Assembly (NCBI RefSeq): GCF_003601975.1
Contig: NZ_QZWZ01000039.1
Location: forward strand, 1 to 56,232
DNA: 56,232 nucleotides
Source of the DNA: Mesorhizobium waimense
Lineage (GTDB): Bacteria > Pseudomonadota > Alphaproteobacteria > Rhizobiales > Rhizobiaceae
Direction of reading: 5' to 3'
In this document: one piece after another, positions 7,950 through 15,019 of the stretch
Layout of the letters: every line of letters starts with the position of its first letter
How positions within the stretch are numbered: position 1 is the first letter of the stretch
The notes under the pieces: generated by a model
What the model was told of the DNA's origin: nothing
Seen by the model: only the letters and a program-made list of their open reading frames with translations
Database searches by the model: none
Program-made: the position numbers and the translations under genes

Positions 7950-8849
7950 TCAGACGCAGTAATATTTGTTGCCGTCGGTTTCTTTCGCCACTTTCACTTC
8001 GACGGTCATGCCCAGAAAACTCGAGGCGCTGCCGGAGTAGCTTCCAGAGAGTGGGATGGCTTGCCGGGGATGGCGAGCCACAGCCACTCTGATCAAATCC
8101 CGGTTGCCGACAATGCCATTGGTTGGATCGAACTCGATCCAACCGGCCCCAGGCAAGTAGACCTGGCACCAGGCATGCGTGGAGCCTCCGCCGCGGACAG
8201 CATCACTGTCGCGGCTCGGCACATAGACATAGCCGGTGACGAAGCGGGCGGCAAAGCCGAGCGAGCGGACCGCTTCCATCATGAAAAGCGCAAAGTCCCG
8301 GCATGTGCCCTTGCGCAGATGCAAGGTCATGAGAGGCGGCTGCGTTCCGGTTTCGATCCGGCGGGAATACACGAAGCTCTCGTGGATGGCGTAGCAAAGC
8401 GTCATCAGCAGTTTGCCGGTCTCGGTGTGTCCCGCGGCACTCACGAACTGCCGCGCCCATTTGCCGACCTCGTCACCGTCGTCGAGATGATGGCGCTCCA
8501 TTGTTTGCGCGAGGTCGGCCGCCTCGTCGGGATCGTAAGAGAACGGATAATTCAGCGCGGCCTCGTCGATCCGGAAATCAGGCGCATGCTGCGGCGTGTG
8601 ATCGAGCCGAATGTCTGTCGCGAAAAGGAGTTCATTGGCCGAACCCTTGAAGTCGATCACCGCAACGCAGTTCCCAAAAACGTCATGGATCCAGCGAACC
8701 TCCTTCGGCTCGGGGTCCACGGACAGAGCGTGGTCGAGAAGCCGCTGGTCGAAACTGTCGCGCGGCCTGGACATCAGCCGGTGCTCGCCAAAGCTCACCT
8801 TCTGGCTATAGCGATAGACGGTCGTGTGCTTGACTGAAAAAATCGGCAT
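7950..8849 (-). CDS. Transglutaminase family protein (intact triad)
   Basis: 299 residues: an N-terminal bacterial transglutaminase-associated beta domain (MPIFSVKHTTVYRYSQKV to about residue 90), then the catalytic core. The core has Cys in LRKGTCRDFALFMMEAVR, His in STHAWCQVYLPG and Asp in WIEFDPTNG, the full family triad. Members act as cysteine proteases or amide transferases; in rhizobia they are mostly uncharacterised and often occur in pairs. It is the first gene of a two-gene unit with the histidine-less paralogue. No signal peptide is apparent, so it is expected in the cytoplasm. Confidence 0.88.
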   Translation of the reverse strand: MPIFSVKHTTVYRYSQKVSFGEHRLMSRPRDSFDQRLLDHALSVDPEPKEVRWIHDVFGNCVAVIDFKGSANELLFATDIRLDHTPQHAPDFRIDEAALNYPFSYDPDEAADLAQTMERHHLDDGDEVGKWARQFVSAAGHTETGKLLMTLCYAIHESFVYSRRIETGTQPPLMTLHLRKGTCRDFALFMMEAVRSLGFAARFVTGYVYVPSRDSDAVRGGGSTHAWCQVYLPGAGWIEFDPTNGIVGNRDLIRVAVARHPRQAIPLSGSYSGSASSFLGMTVEVKVAKETDGNKYYCV

Positions 8850-9038
8850 CGGCGTCCGTCGGCAATTTCACCTGCAGCGCAATCATACAATCTTTTCGAC
8901 GTGCATCCGAAGGGACATGTTTGGAGGCCTGCGCGGACTGTTTGCGATGCAGCCACGCTTCGCGGTCGCAATACCGTACAGCCCCCTGACCGCTTCGTTT
9001 CGCCTTTGCCAGTTCACTCTGGCTACTCACGGCGAGCC

Positions 9039-9278
9039 CTATGTCGAGATTCTGGCGCGCGCCGTTGCCTCTCGGCGACGAAACCTGACTGCCTCCAGCA
9101 ACTCGCGCTCGCTGGTGTGAGCATTCCTGAAAATCCCCACGACCATCGACGCCACCAGTGCGGCTTCCAGACCTAGAGGATCGATGTCCTCATCTGCGCA
9201 AACCCGATCGAAGACGCGTTCGCAAACAGCCAGATCGTGAGGGCTAAGGCAGGTGCGATTGATACGCTGGTCCAGCAT
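9039..9278 (-). CDS. Small conserved-looking hypothetical protein with EcfG-type promoter
   Basis: 79 residues beginning MLDQRINRTCLSPHDL, with a predicted helical middle (VCERVFDRVCADEDIDP) and a basic C-terminus (RRREATARAR). I do not recognise a domain. The codon pattern looks coding and the start at 9278 lies 77 bases downstream of a perfect EcfG promoter on the same strand, which supports it as a real stress-induced gene. The longer frame to 9392 would begin upstream of the promoter and is rejected. It is transcribed divergently from the RiPP-like precursor. Confidence 0.6.
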   Translation of the reverse strand: MLDQRINRTCLSPHDLAVCERVFDRVCADEDIDPLGLEAALVASMVVGIFRNAHTSERELLEAVRFRRREATARARIST

Positions 9279-9354
9279 CTGTGCAGACCCTTTCCAGGCC
9301 CGCCGCCCTGCGCTGCGCGGGCCTCCGACCGGAGATGAAACCGGCCGTGCAAGA

Positions 9355-9379
9355 AACGTCGGGCCAGGGTGTTGGTTCC
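9355..9379 (-). promoter_or_regulatory. EcfG-type stress promoter (GGAAC-N16-CGTT)
   Basis: Reverse strand: GGAAC at 9379-9375 and CGTT at 9358-9355 with 16 bases between, an exact match to the alphaproteobacterial general-stress sigma factor consensus. It directs transcription into the small hypothetical gene at 9278-9039. Confidence 0.75.
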
Positions 9380-9436
9380 CGGATGCCGGCACGCCTCACG
9401 CAGGATTTCAGGGAAGAGTGAGATGAAACCGTTTCT

Positions 9437-9461
9437 GGAACGCAACTGTAGCTGGAGCGTT
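9437..9461 (+). promoter_or_regulatory. EcfG-type stress promoter of the RiPP-like precursor
   Basis: GGAAC at 9437-9441, 16 bases, then CGTT at 9458-9461: exact consensus. The start codon of the RiPP-like peptide lies 37 bases beyond the -10 element, giving a leader of about 30 bases. It is back to back with the promoter at 9355-9379. Confidence 0.78.
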
Positions 9462-9498
9462 CAATGTCTCGGCCAGCACAGCCAACGGATCTCGGAAC

Positions 9499-9603
9499 AT
9501 GGCTATGAAAAAGACCTACGAAAAGCCCACGCTCGTGAAGCGCGAGAGGCTCACCCAGGCGACCGCCCAGATCGTCGCTTCGGGGGTGGTGCTGGGTCAG
9601 TGA
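9499..9603 (+). CDS. Putative RiPP precursor with lasso-type leader motif
   Basis: A 34-residue peptide, too short for standard gene callers. It begins MAMKK and continues TYEKPTLVKRERLTQAT, which contains the YxxPxL motif that lasso-peptide leaders use to bind the RRE-type B1 protein, and ends ASGVVLGQ. Similar orphan peptides occur in Mesorhizobium and are labelled putative RiPP precursors. A true lasso core needs a Gly (or similar) first residue and an Asp/Glu seven to nine residues later. No acidic residue follows the leader here, so a lasso product looks unlikely. No cyclase, protease or transporter of a RiPP pathway is nearby. A second start, ATG 9505, gives the more typical MKK beginning. 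A perfect EcfG promoter lies just upstream. Confidence 0.68.
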   Translation: MAMKKTYEKPTLVKRERLTQATAQIVASGVVLGQ

Positions 9604-9716
9604 TTCTGAGTGATCGATGAGCAATCGCGGTGTTCACCGGCGGAAGCTGATGGCCAGTTGCATTAGCAGTGCGGCTCGACCCCCTCTGTACGAAAATAAC
9701 CATTGATGCGGCCGGC

Positions 9717-9742
9717 GGAACAAATTTCCGGCAGCCGCCGTT
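9717..9742 (+). promoter_or_regulatory. EcfG-type stress promoter upstream of small RNA candidate
   Basis: GGAAC at 9717-9721, 17 bases, then CGTT at 9739-9742, within the accepted EcfG spacing. No gene follows directly; about 60 bases further on is a hairpin with six T residues, so the transcript would be short and non-coding. Confidence 0.68.
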
Positions 9743-9749
9743 TAATGCG

Positions 9750-9831
9750 CTGGCCGGATGCCCGTTTCCCATCCTGACCGGCCATCTCTGTGTCAGTGGC
9801 CAGCTGCCATGCCTTGGCAGCGGGCTTTTTT
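9750..9831 (+). ncRNA. Candidate general-stress small RNA, two hairpins plus terminator
   Basis: The predicted transcript starts seven to eight bases after the EcfG -10 element and runs about 82 bases. Hairpin 1 pairs TGGCCGG (9751-9757) with CCGGCCA (9778-9784) around a C-rich loop containing CCCGTTTCCC. Hairpin 2 pairs GCTGCC (9803-9808) with GGCAGC (9816-9821) and is followed by GGGC and six T (9826-9831), an intrinsic terminator. The C-rich loop resembles the anti-Shine-Dalgarno loops of alphaproteobacterial regulatory RNAs. A ten-codon frame inside lacks room for a ribosome site. The start position is inferred from the promoter. Confidence 0.6.
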
Positions 9832-9972
9832 GCCGCCCTCCCGAGCCAGCTGTGTCAGCGTCGTGCTTCATAGCCTTTTCGCCCCTATAGGGCGTGCCAG
9901 CGCCCCATCATCGCGATTGCCATGATGGCTCGCGTGCAATAGGCCTTGCGGAAAAGCGCAGGGAGGATTGCC

Positions 9973-11106
9973 GTGACAGGAACAGCCGGGACATGGCGCG
10001 TCGGTATTCTCTTTTCGCGCAGCGGCATCACTTCGGTCACCGAAAGCGAGCATTTCTACGGAACCGCTTTGGCCATCGAGGAGATCAATGCCGGCGGCGG
10101 CGTGCTGGGGCGGCAGATCGAGCCGATCGCCTACGACCCGGGCAGCGACCCCGAGGCGTTTCGTTCGCTGGCTCGCAAACTTCTGACCGAGGACGATGTC
10201 AACGTCATCTTCGGCTGTTCGATGTCGGGCAGCCGCAAGGCTGTGCTGCCGATCGTCGAGCGCTACAACGGATTGCTCTGGTACCCGTCGATCTACGAGG
10301 GCTTCGAATATTCGGAGAATGTCCTCTATACCGGCGCCACGCTCAACCAGAACACCTTCGCGCTGGCCGACTTCATCCTGCAGCGCTACGGACCGCGCGT
10401 GTTCATGGCCGGGTCCGACTACATCTATCCGCATGAATCCAACCGGGTTATGCGCGACCTCCTGGAATGCAAGGGCGGCACGATCGTCGAGGAACAGTAT
10501 GTGCCGCTCGATGCCGACGAACGCAGGATGCGCCGGCTGATGGCCGACATCGAGAAGGCCGCGCCGGACGCCGTTTTCTCGACCGTGATCGGGCGCAGCG
10601 CGCAGATCCTCTACAGGCTCTATGCCGAGGCCGGCATCGACCGGACACGGCGGCCGATCGCCAGCCTGACTTTGGCCGAAGGCGAGATCCGCGTGATCGG
10701 CGCCGAGCACTGCACCGGCCATGTGCTCGCCGCCCCCTATCTGGCGACGGTCGACAGCGGCGAGAACCAGCGCTTCGTCGGCGAGCTCGCCCGCCGTTTC
10801 GGCGACCGGACGACCGCGACCATGTGGTCGCAGACGGCCTATACACAGGTCCACTTGTTCGCCCGCGCTCTGGAAAAGGCCGGAACCCTCGACACCTTCC
10901 GCCTCGGACAGGCAGCGCTTGAAGTCGACTATGCGTCGCCGGAGGGACGGATGATGTTCGACCAGGAAAACCGCCACGTCTGGTCGACGCCGCGCATCGG
11001 CATCGCCAACGCCAACGGCCAGTTCGACATCGCCTGGCAATCGCAGGCGCCGATCCGGCCCGACCCCTATCTCGCTTCCTCTCGTTTCGAAGAGCCGTGG
11101 CTGTAG
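9973..11106 (+). CDS. amiC: AmiC-like amide-binding sensor protein
   Basis: 377 residues of the periplasmic-binding-protein fold without a signal peptide, as expected for AmiC, the cytoplasmic ligand sensor that binds short amides and holds AmiR inactive. Family features include GILFSRSGITSVTESEHFYGT, LLWYPSIYEGFEYSENVLYTG, where Y/S residues line the amide pocket, and VFMAGSDYIYPHESNRV. GTG 9973 is chosen over TTG 9946 because GGGAGG lies six bases upstream. It is followed by the ANTAR regulator, separated only by a palindromic repeat. Together they should control the downstream hydrolase and transporter by antitermination. Confidence 0.85.
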   Translation: MTGTAGTWRVGILFSRSGITSVTESEHFYGTALAIEEINAGGGVLGRQIEPIAYDPGSDPEAFRSLARKLLTEDDVNVIFGCSMSGSRKAVLPIVERYNGLLWYPSIYEGFEYSENVLYTGATLNQNTFALADFILQRYGPRVFMAGSDYIYPHESNRVMRDLLECKGGTIVEEQYVPLDADERRMRRLMADIEKAAPDAVFSTVIGRSAQILYRLYAEAGIDRTRRPIASLTLAEGEIRVIGAEHCTGHVLAAPYLATVDSGENQRFVGELARRFGDRTTATMWSQTAYTQVHLFARALEKAGTLDTFRLGQAALEVDYASPEGRMMFDQENRHVWSTPRIGIANANGQFDIAWQSQAPIRPDPYLASSRFEEPWL

Positions 11107-11155
11107 AGCATGATCCCAAAAAGTGGGACCCGGTTTTTTGGACAAGATCATGCTC
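11106..11155. repeat. Dispersed palindromic repeat element
   Basis: A 50-base element whose ends GAGCATGATC and GATCATGCTC are perfect inverted repeats, with a less symmetric centre containing AAAAAGTGGG and GGTTTTTTGG. This is the rhizobial intergenic palindrome that occurs in many copies in Mesorhizobium chromosomes. It fills nearly all of the amiC-amiR gap and would fold in the mRNA, possibly tuning expression of the two genes. Confidence 0.7.
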
Positions 11156-11172
11156 GAACAAGAAGATGACCG

Positions 11173-11817
11173 ATGACTGCAACGCTCAAGCGCATCCTCA
11201 ACGATCTGCGGCAAGCGAAGATCCTCGTCATCCATCCGAAGGACGAGGATGGCGCCGCCCTTGTCGATCACCTCAGGCGCTTGGGCTGCGAAGTTCGTGC
11301 GGCGTGGCCGCCGCCGGCGACGATCCCGGGCGACATCGACACGGTGTTCGTGCAGGTGGGCGAAGCGCCGACCGACGCCATGGTGTCGCTGATCGAAGGC
11401 GCCAATGCTGCCGTCGTCGCCATCGTCACCTATGAAAGCCCGACCTCGATCAAGGCGATCATCGATCTCAATGCCCATGGCGTCATCACCAAGCCGCTCA
11501 GGCAGCTTGGCGTGTTGACGCAGTTTGCGCTGGCCCGCTACCGCTACGGCTACGAAGGGCGGCTGGCCAACAAGGTGCGCAAGCTGGAGGATACGCTGAA
11601 AGGCCGCCGCACAATCGAGAAGGCAGTCAAGGTTCTGGTCGAGATGAACGGCGTCGACGAGGAGACAGCCTACAAGCTCATCCGCGACCAGGCGACATCG
11701 AAGCGCGTCGCGCTGGTTTCTGTGGCCGACGGCATCCTCGCCGCGCAGGAAGCGATGCGGGCTTTCGGCTTCGGGATTTCCGCGCAAGCCGGCCAGAAAC
11801 GGCCGAACGACCGATAA
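11173..11817 (+). CDS. amiR: AmiR-like ANTAR antitermination regulator
   Basis: 214 residues: an N-terminal receiver-like domain lacking the usual phosphorylation aspartate pattern (ILVIHPKDEDGAALVDHLRR), a central helix, and a C-terminal ANTAR three-helix RNA-binding domain (about residues 150-205, IEKAVKVLVEMNGVDEETAY and the following ALVSVADGIL). ANTAR proteins bind paired hexaloop hairpins in leader RNA and block terminators. Here such a leader lies directly downstream, ahead of the nitrilase-family gene. Pairing with AmiC is the classical arrangement, with ligand releasing AmiR from AmiC. Confidence 0.87.
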   Translation: MTATLKRILNDLRQAKILVIHPKDEDGAALVDHLRRLGCEVRAAWPPPATIPGDIDTVFVQVGEAPTDAMVSLIEGANAAVVAIVTYESPTSIKAIIDLNAHGVITKPLRQLGVLTQFALARYRYGYEGRLANKVRKLEDTLKGRRTIEKAVKVLVEMNGVDEETAYKLIRDQATSKRVALVSVADGILAAQEAMRAFGFGISAQAGQKRPNDR

Positions 11818-11956
11818 GGCATTGGCGGCCGATCACTGCAAAGATTTCTCTCAAATATCTGATTTTATTAATTTAAGTCGAACTACCTCCGATCGCTTGC
11901 GGCCGCGATCTTTGGCTCTTGACGCGACCTCCCGCCTGTGCAACTTCTAAAAGCAC

Positions 11957-11986
11957 GAGCAGGTTTGCTCATCGGCAGGAATGCCG
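11957..11986 (+). promoter_or_regulatory. Tandem hexaloop hairpins, probable ANTAR (AmiR) RNA target
   Basis: Two adjacent hairpins, each with a 4-bp stem and a six-base loop: GAGC-AGGTTT-GCTC at 11957-11970 and CGGC-AGGAAT-GCCG at 11973-11986, two bases apart. The loops share AGGxxT. This is the architecture of ANTAR RNA targets, which have two hexanucleotide loops beginning with A. The commonly reported G at loop position 4 is absent, so this may be a variant. It sits between amiR and the terminator of the nitrilase leader. Confidence 0.62.
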
Positions 11987-12008
11987 TTTCACATTGATGG
12001 CTATGTAG

Positions 12009-12048
12009 CCCTTGGTTCGCGGATGACTTCCGCGCCCAGGGGTTTTTT
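12009..12048 (+). terminator. Leader terminator upstream of nitrilase-amide transport operon
   Basis: Strong intrinsic terminator in the untranslated leader: CCCTTGG (12009-12015) pairs with CCAGGGG (12036-12042), with inner stem CGCGGA/TCCGCG and six T at 12043-12048. It ends only 17 bases before the hydrolase start codon, so transcription would stop unless AmiR bound to the upstream hairpins prevents it. Confidence 0.8.
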
Positions 12049-12065
12049 GCGTTTGGAGACAGGCT

Positions 12066-12911
12066 TTGACGACACATGCGAAAGCGACGGCGGACCTGCG
12101 TCTGGCCTGCATCCAGTTCCAGCCGGCGATCGGCCGGCTGGACGATAATCTCAAGGCGATGGAGCGATTGATCCGCCAGGCCGCCGGTCTCGGCGCATCG
12201 GTGGCGGTGCTGCCCGAGCTTGCCGACAGCGGCTATGTCTTCGACAGCCAGGACGAACTGGCGGCGCTCGCCGCCCCCATTCCGGATGGACGCAGTGCCA
12301 TGCTGCTGTGCAGCCTGGCAAACGAACTCAACCTGCACATCGTCAGCGGACTTGCCGAGTGCGACAGCGATCAGTTCTTCAACGCGGCCATGCTTTGCGG
12401 ACCATCCGGTCCTATCGGCACCTACCGCAAGCTGCATCTGTGGAACCGCGAAAAGCTCTATTTCCAGCCGGGCAATCTCGGCCTGCCGGTGTTCGATACG
12501 GCGATCGGCAGGATCGGCGTGGCGATCTGCTATGACGGCTGGTTCCCCGAGACCTACAGGCAGCTGGCGCTGAAGGGCGCGGAGCTGGTCTGCGTGCCGA
12601 CCAACTGGGTGCCGATGCCGGCCCAGGGTCACCACCCCGAGCCCATGGCCAACATCCTGCACAAGGCGGCCGCGCACAGCAACGGTATCTACATCGCCTG
12701 CGCCGACCGCGTCGGCACCGAGCGTGGCCAGCCTTTTGTCGGCAGGAGCCTGATCGTCGGCCCGACCGGCTGGCCGATCGCCGGCCCTGCCAGCGAAGCC
12801 GGCGAGGAGATCCTCATCGCCACGATCAACCTTGGCGACGTCGCCAAGGCCCGGGCGCTGAGCGAGCGCAACGACGCCATCGGCGACCGTCGCAGCGACG
12901 TCTACGGATAA
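12066..12911 (+). CDS. Nitrilase/carbon-nitrogen hydrolase family protein
   Basis: 281 residues with the complete CN-hydrolase triad: Glu51 (VLPELADSGY), Lys122 (YRKLHLWN) and Cys155 (VAICYDGWFPE). Members hydrolyse amides, nitriles or carbamoyl groups with release of ammonia. The AmiC-AmiR module upstream and the amide/urea-type ABC transporter downstream suggest the substrate is a short amide or related nitrogen compound taken up by that transporter. It is much shorter than classical aliphatic amidase AmiE (about 345 residues), so it is a different subfamily. The start is TTG 12066 with GGAG seven bases upstream. Expression is probably under leader antitermination. Confidence 0.87.
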   Translation: MTTHAKATADLRLACIQFQPAIGRLDDNLKAMERLIRQAAGLGASVAVLPELADSGYVFDSQDELAALAAPIPDGRSAMLLCSLANELNLHIVSGLAECDSDQFFNAAMLCGPSGPIGTYRKLHLWNREKLYFQPGNLGLPVFDTAIGRIGVAICYDGWFPETYRQLALKGAELVCVPTNWVPMPAQGHHPEPMANILHKAAAHSNGIYIACADRVGTERGQPFVGRSLIVGPTGWPIAGPASEAGEEILIATINLGDVAKARALSERNDAIGDRRSDVYG

Positions 12912-12965
12912 CCAAGAAGAAGCCGGCACGACCCGGTACGATCAACACAAAGAAAGGGGAATACC

Positions 12966-14117
12966 ATGAAGAACAAGACACTGATCCTTGCATTCGCCAG
13001 CGCCGTTTTGGCCACCTCCGCCTTTGCCGCGGACGGTCCGATCAAGATCGGCATCCCGGTCGGCCTTTCGGGCGCCAACAGCGTCGTCGCGCCCTCGGTC
13101 GTGCAGTCAGCCGAACTGGCGGTCGCCGAAATCAACGCCGCCGGCGGCGTGCTGGGACGCCAGCTTGCGCTGGAGATCGCCGACGACGCCTCGGGTGCCG
13201 CAGGCGCGCAGAAGGCCTTCGATTCTCTGGTCTTCCAGAAGGAGGTCAACGCTGTCATCACAATGGAGACCAGTGCGGCGCGCAATGCCGGCCTGCCGAT
13301 CATCACCAAGGGCGACATCCCCTACATCTACACCTCGTTCTACGAGGGCAAATCTTGCAATGCCAATCTGTTCGTCAACGCCTGGGTGCCCGAACAGCAG
13401 GTGCCGCCGATCGTCGACAATTTCATCAAGACGCAAGGCGCCAAGAAGTTCTTCCTGATTGGCTCTGATTACGCCTTCGGCCGCGGCATGCTGGAGTTCG
13501 CCAAGGCCTATATCGAGAAGTCGGGCGCCAGCGTCGTCGGCGAGAAATATTTGCCGATGGAAGGCAGCGACTGGACGGCGATCATCTCCAACCTGAAAAG
13601 CTCCGGCGCCGATGCAGTGATCACCTCGACGGCCGGCGGCGCGCCCAACGTCACCTTGACCAAGCAGCTGCGCGGCGCCGGTGTCACCATCCCTTATGGC
13701 AATCTCGCGGTGGACGAGGGAACCGCCAAGAGCATGGGCGCGGACGCGGCCGGAATCTTCATTTCCGCTTCCTATGTGACCAGCATCGGCAGCGACGCCA
13801 ACAAGAATTTCCTTGCCGCGATCGAGAAGAAGTTCGGCGCCGAACTGCGCACCCCGAACGACCTTTCGGTGCCGGAATATGAAGGCATCTATCTCTACAA
13901 GGCGGCGGTCGAGAAAGCCGGGACGACCGACACCGCCGCTGTGCTTGCGGCACTCGGCGAGGTATCCTTCGCCGGCCCACGCGGCACGGTCTCGATGAGC
14001 AAGCAGCACCACGCTCCGCTGACCATGTATCTCGGCCAGGTGAAGGCGGACGGTTCGGTCAGCGTGGTCGACACATTCGAAGGCGTCGACCCCGGCGAAC
14101 AGTGCCCGAACCTGTAG
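12966..14117 (+). CDS. Amide/urea-type ABC transporter substrate-binding protein
   Basis: 383 residues, type I periplasmic binding fold of the branched-chain amino acid/urea/amide group. The signal peptide is MKNKTLILAFASAVLATSAF with cleavage near residue 21 (AFA-ADG). Typical segments are IGIPVGLSGANS, ELAVAEINAAGGVLGRQL and FFLIGSDYAFGRGMLEF. It should capture the substrate in the periplasm for the membrane complex encoded by the next three genes. It has the same fold as AmiC, and both probably bind related ligands. The start ATG is preceded by AAAGGGGA. It begins 54 bases after the hydrolase. Confidence 0.88.
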   Translation: MKNKTLILAFASAVLATSAFAADGPIKIGIPVGLSGANSVVAPSVVQSAELAVAEINAAGGVLGRQLALEIADDASGAAGAQKAFDSLVFQKEVNAVITMETSAARNAGLPIITKGDIPYIYTSFYEGKSCNANLFVNAWVPEQQVPPIVDNFIKTQGAKKFFLIGSDYAFGRGMLEFAKAYIEKSGASVVGEKYLPMEGSDWTAIISNLKSSGADAVITSTAGGAPNVTLTKQLRGAGVTIPYGNLAVDEGTAKSMGADAAGIFISASYVTSIGSDANKNFLAAIEKKFGAELRTPNDLSVPEYEGIYLYKAAVEKAGTTDTAAVLAALGEVSFAGPRGTVSMSKQHHAPLTMYLGQVKADGSVSVVDTFEGVDPGEQCPNL

Positions 14118-14185
14118 TCGCACATGTCATCGCAACGGGGCGGGCGGTCCTGCGCCGCCCCGTTCCACACCATCGGGGACCTGCC

Positions 14186-15019
14186 ATGACGCTTCTCCTG
14201 GACATGGTGACGACGGCGGCAATCCTGTTCATCGTCGCCGCCGGCCTGCTGGCGATCTTCGGCGTGCTGAAGATCATCAATTTCGCGCATGGGGCCTGGC
14301 TGACGATCGGCGCCTATTGCGCGGTGGCGACCGCCGGCCTCGGGCTCAATCCCTGGGCGGCGCTGCCGATCGCCTTTGCCGTCGGAGCGATCCTCGGCGG
14401 CATCACCGAACTGGTCATCGTACGGCCGCTTTATCGCCGGCCGCTCGACGCCATACTGGCGACCTGGGGTCTCGGCATCGTCATCGGCCAGCTGATCACG
14501 CTGTGGTTCGGGCGTGACGTGCAGTTCACCCCCAACCTGTTGTCGGGCACCGTCGATGTGTTCGGCGTCGGCTACTCGCTCTACCGGCTGTGCGCGGTCG
14601 CCGCCGCGCTGGTCATCGGGCTTGCCTTCACCTTCCTTCTCGAAGGCACGCGGCTCGGCCTGTCGGCGCAGGCGGTGATCATGAACGAGACGCTGGCGCG
14701 CGCGCTCGGCATCGACACCGCACGCGTGCGGCTCGCCACCTTCATGGTCGGCACCGGGCTGGCGGCACTTGCCGGCGTGCTGCTGACGCCGCTGACCAGC
14801 GTCGATCCGAACATGGGCGTCGCCTGGCTGATCGGCTCGTTCATGCTGGTCATGGTGGCCGGCTCGTCCTTCTCGACCCTAGCCATCGCCTGCCTCGTCT
14901 TCGGCGGCACGCAGGTTCTGGTCAGCACCTTCGTCAGCCCCATTTTCGGCGGCATTACAGTGGCGGTCCTCTGCGCCCTGGTGCTGCGCATCAGCCCGAA
15001 GGGATTTGCCCGTGCCTGA
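14186..15019 (+). CDS. Branched-chain/urea-type ABC permease (LivH/UrtB-like)
   Basis: 277 residues, eight or so hydrophobic helices, with the family landmark GVLKIINFAHGAWLTIGAY near the N-terminus and the EAA-type loop ALGIDTARVRLATFMVGTGL. It forms half of the inner-membrane channel. ATG 14186 is chosen because the upstream part of the open frame overlaps the binding-protein gene and is not permease-like. Its stop codon overlaps the start of the permease-ATPase fusion. Confidence 0.88.
   Translation: MTLLLDMVTTAAILFIVAAGLLAIFGVLKIINFAHGAWLTIGAYCAVATAGLGLNPWAALPIAFAVGAILGGITELVIVRPLYRRPLDAILATWGLGIVIGQLITLWFGRDVQFTPNLLSGTVDVFGVGYSLYRLCAVAAALVIGLAFTFLLEGTRLGLSAQAVIMNETLARALGIDTARVRLATFMVGTGLAALAGVLLTPLTSVDPNMGVAWLIGSFMLVMVAGSSFSTLAIACLVFGGTQVLVSTFVSPIFGGITVAVLCALVLRISPKGFARA

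Noticed and set aside
7048..8849. The two transglutaminases as lasso-peptide B proteins partnering the nearby RiPP-like peptide
   Set aside because: Lasso B2 proteins are much shorter and of the transglutaminase-core-3 kind. These have the N-terminal beta domain and general family layout, lie on the other strand and have no cyclase nearby.
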